NCBI GenBank assembly: GCA_963678675.1
Contig: OY783197.1
Coordinates: forward strand, 21,991,934-22,055,933
Direction: 5' to 3'
Length of the DNA: 64,000 bases
DNA from: Xiphydria camelus
Lineage: Eukaryota > Arthropoda > Insecta > Hymenoptera > Xiphydriidae
In this document: piece by piece, positions 47,105 through 59,221 of the stretch
How the letters are laid out: the number at the start of each line of letters is the position of its first letter
How positions within the stretch are numbered: position 1 is the first letter of the stretch
Translations under genes and position numbers: made by a program
The notes under the pieces: model-generated
Told to the model about the DNA's origin: nothing
What the model saw: the letters and a program-made list of their open reading frames with translations, nothing else
Database searches by the model: none

Positions 47105-47696
47105 ATGTACCTATCAGTTTTTAACTCCTGCTAGTTTCGGCATTATAATATAAATTTCATTTACCCGAGATTTTTACTGAATCAATAGTTCTGTAATTCG
47201 ATTATTAGTCTAGGAACTTGAACGAAATAAAGAGAATTAAAGGGCCTCGAATTCCGACCTCACACTCGTCAAACGACATCCACGCCTACATATTATCGAA
47301 TCCCCTTTTCGCATAGCGAATCAGCGTGTTACACCTGTCGCTTCGTCGTCCGCGCAGAAGTTGGAGCTTGGAACGGAGCCGGGATCGCCGTGTTCGCGCG
47401 CCGCGCGTCGCCGGTCGCGCAATGTGTGCGCTGTCGAATCGATCGGCGGAGCTAAAGGTCGAAACAGCCATAACCGCGAGTTCATTCGCGTGCATTCTCG
47501 AGGTTAAGAGGGACGGAAGGGGGGATCGGTCGCTTTGCGGGCGCAGAATATGAGTACATTCCATACACATACGAGTATATATATATAAATAGAAGAAGAA
47601 AGCAAATTCCTCCTTGCGTCCTTCGTTACCGTGGCAGCGTCCACTGGATGACACTAGTCGTCTGTCGATCCGGAATGCGTGTAATGGATTATACAC
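47105..47696. other. Gene-free region
   Basis: CpG-rich at 47290-47550 with opposite-strand frames overlapping; nothing recognised. Confidence 0.5.
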
Positions 47697-48255
47697 AGTA
47701 AAAAGTGGTGTTAAATTTTAACACCATTTCACACCCGAGTGGATCTATATGCACCGCATTTGGTGTCATAAGTCAACCAAAATTTCCAAACCACAACTCA
47801 GGCAGCCAACTAAATATACAGTTATCTCAACAAATATGTAGTTTGAGTAATTACAATTTAGTTGAACTAACTAGACACTTAGCTGCTTTACCTAAGTATT
47901 GGTTCAAGTAACTATATATTTAGTTGGACCCCCGTTACCTCAAAATTTAGTTGAATCCAACGTTTCTTTTTTTTTCTAGTGTAGGTAGTTAACATAATAC
48001 TTCCACACCGTTCGTCTAACAAACACTTTTGTTGAATCAAATCAACTCCGATTGATTTAACAAAGCAGTGAAGTTGAATTGATTCACATCTATCAACAAA
48101 ACGAATTGCATTAAATGAAACGACAAAATTTTAATTATTCCAACTATATACAGTCCAAACAATGGTTAGCTTTGGACACTGATAAGCAATAAAGTGTCAA
48201 CCAACACTGGTGCCATTGTTGGTTGACACTGTTTTGCTTAACAGCGTCCAATTCA
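47697..48255. mobile_element. Family A element (copy A4) with hairpin flanks
   Basis: 47800-48175 matches A2 end to end, including AGTTATCTCAACAAATATGT and CTTAGCTGCTTTACCTAAGT. To the left is the palindrome GGTGTTAAATTTTAACACC (about 47706-47724). To the right are perfect 14-bp arms AGTGTCAACCAACA (48193-48206) and the inverse (48217-48230). Confidence 0.7.
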
Positions 48256-49531
48256 TGTGGCAAGATTGATTGTTATAGTACACGAGATTCAGTACTATAA
48301 ATATCAACATATTTATGGTATTGAACGCCATATGCCGCAACAATTCAATTTTACCACATGAATTCTGAGAATGGTTACCACAAACTTTTCTCCGTACGCG
48401 CTATATCGAGAGCGCGCACGATTTGCGCCAAAGCCGCACGGGTGCGCGCGTGCGCGCTTCGATCGGCCGTATATACCGCAAATTAATGTACGACGCATTC
48501 CACGTCGCATTGCTCGCCCGCGGTTATGTAGCCGCGATGCAAGTGATTAACGACCATCGAGCGCAGCTGTTTATGGAATACCGCTGCGCGCGGCGTGTTA
48601 TTCGGAATGGAAACGTTTAGCGCCGCTTTATTGCAGCGCGAACGATGCTCCTTGTAATATAGGCGCGTATTAATCTGGTCACTCTCCGGATAGCCGAGAA
48701 TACGCGCGCGAAAAAAACTCGCTCTCGATTAGTCAACGGCGCACGCGATCTGCGCAAAGCGCAAAAGCGCCGCGAGAATTAACTAACTCCTCTCTCTCTC
48801 TCTCTGTAGGGTCGATTGGGCGTTGTAAACAACCGCGATCGTCATCACCATACCGTCGATATAAGTCGGTATAAACTACTTCGGAATTCTTGGACGTCGT
48901 GGCGAGTTTGCGACAAATTTCGGCGTGCGTCCGCGTCGCGAATCGAGAATGAGGGAGCGACGGCTAGTCCCGTAAGCGGCGGACGGCCCCTCGGGGTTTA
49001 ATCGAAATTTTCGCCGACGAGATTGTCGTGTGTCGGGAGGAAAGGCGGTGGACGAGCGGTTGGGAGGGTGGGTGGTGATGGTCCGTGGTATATCGCGCGG
49101 ATGGACCGTGCAGCTCGCCGCAGTCGGCAGTCCAGAGGGGAGTTGCTTCCCCCCGTCGATTTCGTATCACAAAACTTAATATTGAAAAGGGGGGTCGATT
49201 CTCGCCCCGCGCCCGTTCCGAGAGCCGCGCGGGCGTGAGTAAACTCGATAAGGATATCGAGCTGTCAATAAACGTCGCGACGAGCGAGGCGCGCCTCGCC
49301 TTTTTCCCGTCGCGGATCGCACGGTTGGGAAAGCAGTGCGTTTTCTTTTGTACTATTTCTCATCTCTCCGTCTGGTGTATTGTGTGCGGGAGTTGGCACA
49401 AAAGTTTCGTCGCTGAGCGCATTCAAGTACATCGGAGCGGATCGGGAATATTTCTTTAAATTATCCATCTGTGTGTGCGATCGAAATTGGCATATCGCGT
49501 TTCTCAGTACAATAGTATGCACCTTTTATAT
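48256..49531. other. CpG-rich gene-free block
   Basis: Free of window repeats apart from a TC run near 48787-48806. Overlapping short frames on both strands; no gene supported. Confidence 0.45.
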
Positions 49532-49905
49532 CATTGAGAGAAATAATTGCTGGTGTTAAAAAATGTTTTTTTCAGATAAAAATATGACGTACATAATTTC
49601 AGGATCAAGCCATGGTTCTCTTCGTGCAAGAAAATATTTGATAGGCTCGAGTAATTGTTTTCTTTTCACGGAAAGAATTTCTTGTTCCCACGACGGTATT
49701 CTTGTGAATGAAGAGAATACATATTTTTCGATCAAGAATCCGTATTATTAAAAATTTGTAAGGTCATATGTTCTTGATTCAGGACAAACCTTTTTGACAC
49801 TAGTAATTATTTCTCTTAGTGTAGTCTTAAAACTTTATAAAATCATATGTTCTTGATTTTAAAAGTTTTTTTTTTGGACACTAGCAATTATTTATCTCAG
49901 TGTGA
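49532..49905. mobile_element. Family K element (copy K2) with partially repeated right end
   Basis: CATTGAGAGAAATAATTGCTG start. The right end GACACTAGTAATTATTTCTCTTAGTGTA at 49796-49823 is followed by a second version ending TTATTTATCTCAGTGTGA near 49905. Confidence 0.72.
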
Positions 49906-51039
49906 GTGTCTCCCCGGTGGCTAAGTACACATAAGTACATTCTGTCGCGCATATCGTTCCACACGCCGGGCATTTCTTATTCACCGCCGCTTCCGCTTAT
50001 CGACCCACATCTCTCTTCCTATTTGTTCTCCCCGAAGAGGAGTAGGAAGAGGAAGCGAACGGCGGGAGTTCAGGAGCACTCGATCCGCGTAGCGCGTGTG
50101 TTTACCGCACGAGGCTTCGATTATGCAACCGATACACGTACGCGCGAGGATCCGTTCCACTTACATTAGACGCAGTGGGGATTCACGTCAGGCCCGATAG
50201 TTTCGACTCGTGACGCAATCGCTGGGCTCTTCAGGACCGCCGACGAAAGCCGCTCGTTCCATAAACGATCGTAATCGCCCACGCGCGAATCGGTAGCTTC
50301 CGTTGGCCGCGCGCCGAGACGCCGGTCCGCGCGAATACGCGGAATCTTTTTCCGGAGCGGGGTCTGCCGCCGCCTCTTCGCAAGGTCGGCCGAGATGTTC
50401 CACTTTTCCCTCACCTTTTTCCTCCCTCCGCGACCTCGGTAAATCCACTTTCGTCGGAGTCCTCGGGGTTGTTTACTTGATTTAACCGACGCGTTCCTTC
50501 CAATAAGACTTTCTCGAGGAAATTCATCTCCGCGCCCCTAATATGGATTAATGTATCGGACGGAAGAGGGTGCAGGTCTTCGGATGCGAAGGAAGTCGTG
50601 TTTTACGTGGAAGAGAATCCGGGAGATTCGTCATTCTTTTTCTTTCTTCCGCTTTTTCAAATTCTTCGGCATCTTCCCTTCTGTCTTTTCTCTTTTCAAC
50701 TTTCTCACCTTCTCACCCCACTCGCCTCCCGCCGCAGAAACGGCGAGTTATTGTACTCGCGACCATAACCACTCGCTGTCTTAAAGTTTCCGCTGCTCGT
50801 TTCCATCTACACTTGCCTACTTCCTTTCATCTTTCTTCCACCACTCGGGCGATTCTCTGAGCACCCTTTGGCGCACTTTCTTTTACGACGTCTTCGCGCG
50901 CACCGAGCAAAATGGATTTTAGCTCGCATATTCGCGATGGCTTTCAGTCGCAATGGGATCAGTAAAATTTTCGATAAAGTTCGTTTTTGAGGGAAACGTT
51001 CTTTGCGATGGTGCGCCGTAAAGTTAGAATATTTGAGGA
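49906..51039. other. CpG-rich gene-free block
   Basis: Overlapping open frames on both strands around 50166-50860; none has recognisable content. Confidence 0.45.
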
Positions 51040-51540
51040 GCGCTGTAATATTTTTTTGTAAAAATTGAAGTCTTGGTAATTGAATTCTTGACCACATTAT
51101 TTCTTGGATTTTCTTATGTCCAAGAATAATAGATTTATTAGGGAAATTTCAAATAAACACTGAGATATCGATAATTTGTTGTGAAAAAATTATTGTTTCG
51201 TACACAAAATCACTCTAATATCTTATATTTCCTTTAAAAGATATCGACTTAATAATTATGTTTTCATAATCAGCGCGAAAAAGTATATATGACAGGATGA
51301 CCGAGCGATCGATTCCAGAGATTTCGATTTTGGATAAACTGGCAAAGGGTACCTACTAACATTTTTTCAATTTTTCGCAAAAATCAGAATCTCTGGAGTT
51401 GAACTCTAAACCACCCTATGTTACGCACTCGTATTTATTCACGCTAATTCAGAAACTACAAAATTTATTGAGGAAATATCAAAGGAACATCGAAATATCG
51501 ACGATCTTGTAGAGAAAATCATAATAAACGGGCAATAATT
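51040..51540. repeat. Family D palindromic tandem repeat (locus D4)
   Basis: AATCAGCGCGAAAAAGTATA, GATTCCAGAGATTTCGATTT and the inverted AAATCTCTGGAGTTGAACTC-like block, as in D1 to D3. Confidence 0.72.
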
Positions 51541-52472
51541 CTGCTATTTTCGAATTTCCGTAAACTACGTTTTTGGTTTTGGGTTTAGAGTATTTGGTAA
51601 ACACATTAACGAAGAGAGCGTATGACGCATATCACATTATCCGACAAGATATATTAGGAAGCCATAGTTCCTGTTATGAAGCTATTATCGAGAAATCCCA
51701 TTATTGCGCCGACATTGTGCAGCTATCATCCGATATCAGACATCCTATCGTGCGCATTCTCTTCGTGCAGGGAAGAATGCAGTCACCTTTGTGTACAGCT
51801 GCTCTCAAAGAGCCATCTCGCATCCACTGGCATTGTATCGCATTCCTCTATGTTTACCCATACAACGTATAAAAAGCGAAGAAAGAAAAGGGAGGCAAGT
51901 ACCATGGGAAGGGACCACGGGGGCAATCGATGGGAGGGTCTCCAGCCTTTCTCTCGGCAGAGTCACTCTCTCCCTGGACCCGACAATTGGATAGGTCGAG
52001 GAAGAGCAAGCGTCGAGAGAGGAAAGGTCTAAAAATAGGAGGGTCGAAATTTTCATTTGCGTAACTCCTCGACCTGAAAATTAAAGGATTAACGAGCTTT
52101 TGCGAAAATCGTCTCGCCGGGGGTACCTCACGCGTCGTAGCGTCGACCCCTCTTCTTCTATATTTGTCCCCTTGAGCCTGCTCCGCAATGGCGAGTCGAT
52201 TGAATTTTGCCTCTTCAAGTATATCGTACACACAAATCGGATGCAACATTTTTTCGGTTCCATCCGAGTAAAGATATTCAATATTCCTCTTACGTACACC
52301 GTAAAAAGAATTTGTATTAAATCTAATGGAATTGTATATAAAGCTGTTATTCGATACGTGATTATGAAATTTAATATATTCCATTATATATATTAATTTT
52401 CATAATCACGTATTGGAAAAAAGCTTTGTATAAAAGTATATTAATTATACAATTTTTTTTACAGTATATCCT
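51541..52472. other. Gene-free region
   Basis: Chance frames on both strands. The AT-rich tail (52300-52470) contains an inverted pair around TTTATGAAATTTAATATATT-like sequence and may be the edge of an unassigned repeat. Confidence 0.45.
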
Positions 52473-53098
52473 GTATAAAAAAGTATGGCTAAAAATATGG
52501 CGGAAGTCTGAGGGAAGTTGAACCAAAAAAGTATAGCTAGGGATTGTATCCTAGACTCTTTCAGGTGGAAAACGATATGCACTTCAATAAGAGTTAAATT
52601 GTTTTTTCGAGGTTATGCTGCGATCGATGGCCGTTCTTATCAGTTGATATTTTTTCAATTTATTATTTTATTAAACTCTCAAATTATTAATAATGAACTA
52701 TATTCTAATACCGAACACGTCATTAAGAACCCACACTGAAAAAAAAAAAGATAAAAAATTATTCTGTTGGAAGAATAATCTGAGTACGAAAGGTAAAGTG
52801 GATCGAAAATTATTCTAAGGAAGGTTAAATTTTATACCCTGGAAGGATAATTTTTGATCTGTTTTACCTTTCGTACTCAGATTATCCTTCTAACAGAATA
52901 AATTTTAATCTTTTTTTTTCTCAGTGCATACAACAAAATTGAATAAAAAAGGTACAGGCAAGTCGAGTAAATCTGACATTTCAGTCGATATGAAAAAATT
53001 GTCTGTCTGAAAATCTGAGATACGATCCGTAGCTAGACTTTTTTTGATTCAATTTTTCCCAGACTTCCGCCGTACTACTTTAATCATATTTTTTTACG
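52473..53098. mobile_element. Palindromic element O with nested element P
   Basis: Left TATGGCGGAAGTCTG, GAACCAAAAAAGTATAGCTA and right TAGCTAGACTTTTTTTGATTC, CAGACTTCCGCCGTA are inverted partners over about 75 bp. Element P splits the interior. Confidence 0.72.
52734..52926. mobile_element. MITE P, near-perfect hairpin nested in O
   Basis: CACTGAAAAA and TTTTTCTCAGTG ends. The arms include AATAATCTGAGTACGAAAGG and the inverted CCTTTCGTACTCAGATTATC; together they cover almost the whole 193 bp. Confidence 0.85.
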
Positions 53099-55023
53099 CG
53101 GATCATGCAAGTGAAAAATAAAGATTTATCGGGGACACGGATGCACGTATCTACCAGTCGTGCTATATCTGTCGGAATTTCGGATCTGACACCTTGGTCG
53201 TGATTCATTTATTTAAGTTATTTCACGTTCGCCTTTGTATTACTCGTGCCATATCTACCTGATCTGATAACGTCGTGATTTACCCCTTGTAGCAATATCG
53301 ATTTATCTCGCGTATTATGTATATCTATACCTGATATGTACCTGCGTAGCATTTGAGGCTCTTCTCCATTGGCTGCTGCTGTCGCTGGCTTGTACTTCTT
53401 TTATCGTCAGCCAGAAATAACGGCTTTTTTACGATGCTGCGGCATTATACAAAGCGTTAAATCTCCTCGTCAATCTCACACTGCACATAAGTGTATGTAC
53501 GTATGCATGTGGTATGTGGTCAAACGAGTAAAACCGGACGAAGCTATTAACGAGGCTCGGCAGAAGTTCTATACAAAAATCCCCCCTCCTCGTTACGCAT
53601 TGGCGCAAAATAATTAATCGCCAGATCCCCGATCGATATACGTATGTATATCTCTAGATATACATATTCATCTAGGAACGATAACATCGCCAGTGCAACG
53701 GTGACGGTTAATTTTAGATGCTGCCAGAAGTGTTCGCCGTATATCGCTATGAATTTTTATCGCTGATTAATCATTCATGAAAATTCGCTAAATATTCACG
53801 GATTCCTGTACAATTTCGACTGTGCATTTTTTCGTGCGGGGGTGAAGATGTAATTACGGGGAATCGTGGCTATAACAGTTTCCATAATATTATTACGGAA
53901 ATTTCGACGAACTTTAAGCATCGTCTCGCGGACGCGTATAATTCGGGGAAACTTTTGGCCGACTGCTTGCTCCTGCGCGAGCTCTTCCTCTCAGAGTCTG
54001 AGCGAAAAAGAAGAGGAAGAAAAAGTTACGCCGTGACTGCCGACCGTATCTCGCGCGGAGTCTGTTTCGTACAATAACTGAATAAATTTGTAATCGGGGA
54101 AAAATGGTAGGCGATCGTAAAAATGAGTGGGCCCCCTAGCGTGGCAGTGTGTATTTTTCGAAGGTGACTTCATTTACAACATTCACTCTTATCAAAAATC
54201 TTCGAATCAAAAATCGAGACCCGTTCCAGTCCTTCGATTCCTCGCAGAAAGGATCAATCCTTCGTGGCGTCGCGACGAAGGCGATAATGGAAACGCGTCT
54301 TCTCGGCAAATAATCGCGCGGCTCGCCTTCTAACGATCCAATTTGCCAGGCGTAATTCGGCGAGCTTGGAAGGATTCGTGCTGGAGGATTCAGCGAATGC
54401 TATCTCGCCCCGCCATAGCTTGCTCTCGCCTCTCTCTCTCTCTCTCTCTTTCTCTCTCTTCCTCTCTATACCACTCACCTCGTCGCTGCCGAGCAAAATT
54501 CATGAGAATTAAATCGAGGTTCTCCGTTCCGACGATAATATATCGTCGCGAGAGACTGTAACGGGGCGTCGTTTCTCCGTTTCTATAACGACATTCAGAG
54601 TATGAGAGGGGAGAGAGAGGGAAAGAGAGAGAGAGAGATAGCTGGTTGGTCGCGCCGGAAACGCGGCGGGTGTCCGGAGGCAGGGTAAAATTAGAGCGAC
54701 ATTTGGAGGGACGTTGAGAGTCTAGCAGGTGTCCGAAAGTATATATGCGTATCATCGTAAAGATGAGTCGCTGCTGGTAGGGAGGCTGTGCGGTTAATCT
54801 TCTCAACCCTGAAGTGCTTTTGACCGTTAGGATATCAGCCAGACTACAGAAACTTATTTTTAACCAGTAGGTATGCTGAGGAAAAAATGATATATTCGAT
54901 TAAATCGGTGTTTGTTGGTGGGGAAATGCAGAATTAATTACTTTTAATTATAAATATGGATTCATGGCTATTTGAAGGAGGCTGTAGTCCATGCGGGTCA
55001 ACAATCAGTCCGAGTAACTAAAT
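53099..55023. other. Gene-free region with pyrimidine microsatellites
   Basis: TC-rich runs at about 54430-54470 and GA runs at about 54608-54640. The frame at 53369-53617 has no recognisable content. Confidence 0.5.
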
Positions 55024-55320
55024 TTTTATAACACGTGCATCGAAAGTGGTGCTTTTCATGCTAGTTTTACGGGACGAAAATAGCAAATTGCACGCTAGGA
55101 TAGAAAAGTTGAGCTCGCGCATCTGCAGTTTATACTTGCTTCACTTTCGTCCCTTGGATGAATTTTCGTTCACTTTCGTCCCTGAAAACTAGCATGAAAA
55201 GCACCACTTGCGTTCACTTGTTATAAAAAATATCGTGCGTAACACGGACCACAGTTGGCGCCGACGAGTGTGATTCGCTTCGCTCGGGCAGCAAACTTCA
55301 CACTCGTCGGCAATCGCCAA
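55024..55320. mobile_element. Palindromic element with second hairpin shared with D1 insertion
   Basis: The arms around AGTGGTGCTTTTCATGCTAG (about 55044) pair with CTAGCATGAAAAGCACCACT (about 55189-55208). Next to it, perfect 13-bp arms at 55261-55273 and 55298-55310 enclose CGCTTCGCTCGGGCAGCAAA, the inverse of the hairpin at 7802-7855. Confidence 0.72.
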
Positions 55321-56865
55321 CTTTCAGCCTTTGTTGCACAATATACTATTTCCAGCTTAGATGAAGAAGTCATAAATGAAAAATGAAAATATACGGGGCA
55401 AATAATTTTTGTTGAAATTTTTCGAACCTCCGATAAAAAGAATTTGTGGGAAAATCGAATTAGGTTTCCCGTGAAGAATCGTCGCAGGGAATGGTCCCCG
55501 AGAGAACTGAAACGAAAAATCCGGAGTCTCTCTCTCTCTCTCTCTCTCCTCACAGCTCGGAGAATAGTACACGCCGCTCACGCATCGGGAACACCGGCGC
55601 GCGTGGTCAATTTCCGGCGACCTCGTTGGTGATAACGGTCCGATAATGGCGAGGCCGGTCAACGGCGATGAAATTGGCGCGGAAGTCAATTTCGATAGAA
55701 CCGATATTACGCGCGAGCAAATATCGCACTCTCTCCCACGAAGAAACGTACCGAATTCTCCTGAAAGCTTCCAGAGAGAATCTCGTCCGTCTATTTTTCA
55801 ACCGTGAAAGCCACGAGTCGTCGCGGTTTCACTCGTTCTTCTGCATATTTACATCCGTCCGTCGCGTTATACGTCGCGGCGGTACAGCGAAGAAATACTC
55901 GAAGCGGAAGAAAGTCGTCACTGAGCTAAGCTACGGTCTATATGACGCCATTCTAGAGCCAGTTTCTAGATATTGGATATGAGATCGGTAAAGAGGAGGA
56001 GGGGAGGGGGGGTTGAATCGTTGGAAAGGAAATCCCTCTTTCATCGAACCTTCAATTCCCTTCTATTCGGTGAAGACAATCTCGAGGGCAGCACGGGGAT
56101 ATACGAGAACTGGAAATTTGATCTGGCCTAATTTAATTTAGCCTACACACAGACGCGCGTATTATACGAAGCGGACAAAGGAGAAAAAGTCTTCCAGTCG
56201 AGAACTGGGGAAGAAGAATATAGAAACATTTGCGGAGCAGCGTTATAACTCTGAGCAAAATTTGTATGACGTACCCGTAAGTCGTATTAAGGTTGTAGAA
56301 AGCTAGGCTTCTACCTTTCTCTCTCTCCCCCCCCCCCTCTCTTTCTCTCGGTATCAAGCATATTTCCCCCCTCTTCCTCCTCTCCTCTCTCCGAGCAAAA
56401 TAAATATTTCTTTTCCCTCCAACAGTGACGATCCAACCGTGACTGGACTAATCTCCGACGCGACTCTTCGTCTGCACCAATAGAGACACCTCTTCCTCAC
56501 GGCATAGTGATGTCTCGAGAAATATATTATATCCTACACGCGCGCGCGGGGTTTTGCTCGGACAAGCCGGACAAGATGGATTGGCTCGAATGTAGACGAG
56601 GCGGGCGGCGAGAGGGTGTGGTGCTGCAAGGGGGTGGGGGATCGAAGTTAGGAAAAAATATGAAGGGAGGGTCGAGATGTATCGTTCCCCGGTCGCGAGG
56701 CCCGGCGACCTCGATCCCCTCTCTTCTCTCGATATACATACTTTATACCGCGAAAGATTCCTCCTCGCGCGCGCGCGCGCGCGGCGAAATGTGATCGTCG
56801 ACGCGCCAAGGGGGATCTATCGCGTCGTTCATACCGAGGAAATATTTCCGCGTATTACGTGACGT
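55321..56865. other. Gene-free region with microsatellites
   Basis: TC run at about 55529-55549 and CG run at about 56764-56783. The overlapping frames have no recognisable product. Confidence 0.5.
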
Positions 56866-56872
56866 ATGAGTA

Positions 56873-57075
56873 TAGCTTGTGAAGCCAAACTTATTCGACA
56901 GGAAAGAAACTTCAATCGTTATTATCTCATTATCTATGAGATTTCGGCTCATATTTGTGTAATACTTTTTTGAAGATTACATTTTCATCTACAACAAAGA
57001 CTTATATCGATGTAGACTAAAAGTTGATAAATAGTGAGGTAATAGTGATTTAAGTTTCTTTCCTGGAGAGTAAGT
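56873..57075. mobile_element. Family W element (copy W3)
   Basis: GAAGCCAAACTTATTCGACA left end, ATTATCTCATTATCTATGAG, CTTATATCGATGTAGACTAA and TTTCTTTCCTGGAGAGTAAG match W2. Confidence 0.75.
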
Positions 57076-57084
57076 GATATACCA

Positions 57085-57522
57085 TGTGAAGCTAAACTTA
57101 CTCGGCAGGAAAAAAACTTCAATCATTATTATCTCATTACTTATCTATGAGATGTTGGCTCATATTTCCAGGTAGAGCGAGATGGCGATTTTCAAAAAGT
57201 TATCTAAATGTAATGCAAAATGTATAACTAAAGTCTGTCCGAAAGGTAACGTTTTTTCGGATATCTTAAAGATATTTTAAAGATATGTATTCGAAAAATA
57301 AGTTGCGTTTCGAGCAGACATTAGTTATACATTTTGTATTACATTTAGATAACTTTTTAAAATCATCGTCTTGTTCTACCTGGGGGTTTGTATAATACTT
57401 GTTTGAAGATTCCATTTTTATCTAGAACAAAGTCTCATATCGATAGAGGCCAAAAGTTTATAAATAATGAGATAATAGTGATTGAAGTTTCTTTCCTGAT
57501 GAGTAAGTTTATTCTCATATAG
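57085..57522. mobile_element. Family W element (copy W4), interrupted
   Basis: GAAGCTAAACTTACTCGGCA left end and TTCTTTCCTGATGAGTAAGT right end in tandem with W3. The 57168-57383 palindrome splits it. Confidence 0.75.
57168..57383. mobile_element. Palindromic MITE Y nested in W4
   Basis: CCAGGTAGAGCGAGATGGCG and the inverted CGTCTTGTTCTACCTGG form ends. Inner arms AAGTTATCTAAATGTAATGC and the inverted TACATTTTGTATTACATTTAGATAACTT continue the palindrome over about 70 bp. Confidence 0.83.
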
Positions 57523-57979
57523 CATAATCGGCTTCTCACCGTGGAGAATACGATCCGCGGAAAAAAATTCTATTCTTCCGCGCATCCGAAATTCGCCTCG
57601 CTCTCTGGAGTCTGCCGAACCGATCGACACCGCGGCTCTAATTTATACGTCATTATATTCGCACGCCACTCACGTTTCGCGCCGCATAAATTAGATTCGA
57701 GCCTGGGATCAATTTCGGTGCAAAGATACCCGTACCGTTACTCCTGCCAACTTTTCGAGTCCCGAGGGTACGCCGGAGTGGGGGCGTATACCAATTTCTA
57801 AAGTTTTCGTTCGATAATTGCTCTTTGAATTCCGAAAGGGAACGTCTCCCAGAGAAGATATACTGGTCTTGCAATATTTCTGTGGTATTCAGTATTTTCT
57901 ACCAATTAACTGAACTATTTACTGAAATTGTTTAATTATGAGTAAAATATCGAGAGCGCAAAAATTCGAATTCATTATG
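57523..57979. other. Unique non-coding DNA, no feature seen
   Basis: Short frames only. Confidence 0.5.
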
Positions 57980-58208
57980 TACACTGAAAAAAATAACCTG
58001 ATCAACTGAATCGAAATCTTGGAGATTGGTGAAATATGGATTCTCCATTTGTTTAGTTAAACTGGTCATTTTCTGGTTAGTATAACTAGATATGTAGTTA
58101 GAGTAACTAAACATTTTGGTTCATCTTACTAGTATTTTGGTTATAATAACTAGATTTATTTAACCGAATGCGTTTTGTCACTTTAACCAACTTATTTCTC
58201 TCAGTGTA
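57980..58208. mobile_element. Family C element (copy C2)
   Basis: TACACTGAAAAAAATAACCTG start and TTATTTCTCTCAGTGTA end. The interior matches C1 and C3. Confidence 0.78.
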
Positions 58209-58229
58209 CAAGTTAATAGGTATTCGATA

Positions 58230-58461
58230 CAAAAATTTATTCAGTTTAACCAAAATCTTGGAGACGATGACCAAACTTTTTCGAGAAATATGGATCCTCC
58301 ATCTGTGTTTGGTTAAACTGATCAGTTTTTGGTTAGAGTGATTAAATATTTGGCTAGAATGACTAAATATTTGGTTCAACTGACCAGTATTTTGGTCCGA
58401 ATAACCAATCGCGTTTAAAGATGCGTTTTATCATTCTAACTTAATTATTTGTCTCCCTGTA
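58230..58461. mobile_element. Family C element (copy C3), next to C2 in the same orientation
   Basis: CCAAAATCTTGGAGACGATG, TGGATCCTCCATCTGTGTTT and TATTTGTCTCCCTGTAGG; the termini are more diverged than in C2. Confidence 0.72.
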
Positions 58462-59221
58462 GGAAAATACTCGCGAGAAGAGCCTTTACTCTCCAAATTT
58501 CCAAAGAACGTAACAAAACGAAACAGTCGAGGCGCCTTCGGCATTGATGAAAGAGTCTCCCACGCGGTTTTCTCTACAGATATCCGCGCAACGTTCAACG
58601 AGTGCCTTTCTTTCGGTCGATCGCGTGTTTCCTCACCTCTCGCGCGCGCCCTCGGGACTCGCTCCGGCTCTCACCTCATGAATATTCCAGCGAACGTCGG
58701 GCAGTAGCGAGCGAGAAAAGTCAAGCGACACGCTTGTCGACGCGTCGCGTTCCGGAAGTGGCGAAACGGACAGGAGAACGATCCTCGCGTACAGCGGCTC
58801 GGCGTTCGCGCGCGCGCGCGTTTAGTTTCGGAGTTTCGAAAGTCGGACGGGTTCGAGTCCCTCGTTAGTTTCGAGTTTGGCACGGGTCCTTTCGTTAATC
58901 CGCGCGCGGGCGTCCGAAACGCGCGCGAAGACGAGGACGCGGAGTGGATCCTCTCGTTTTGTCGCTTTTGACGGGGACGCGACGTCGACGAGTTACGACG
59001 CAGTTAAACCTCGCGTCGCTTACCGGGGGCGTCCTCCAGGACGAGACTTCGCCGTACGTAGCGCGCGGCTCCTCCCTCGTCGTATAAACATGGGTATGGG
59101 TGTACTTACACGGTGGTTCTTAACGCGGCGCAGTTATTTCGGAGGGATGCTTACGCGGGAAAGATGAGAAGGGAAATTTCTATGGAGACGAGCTATATTA
59201 GGTAATACATTAACTTTCCTC
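58462..59221. other. Strongly CpG-rich block, possible promoter-like DNA
   Basis: Very CpG-dense from 58540 to 59160 with overlapping frames on both strands. It could be a promoter or 5' exon of a gene beyond the window; no transcript signal is provable. Confidence 0.3.

Noticed and set aside
51573..51872. 99-codon frame with fairly natural amino-acid composition
   Set aside because: Overlapping frames are also open, no ATG in good context at the start, and no known motif.
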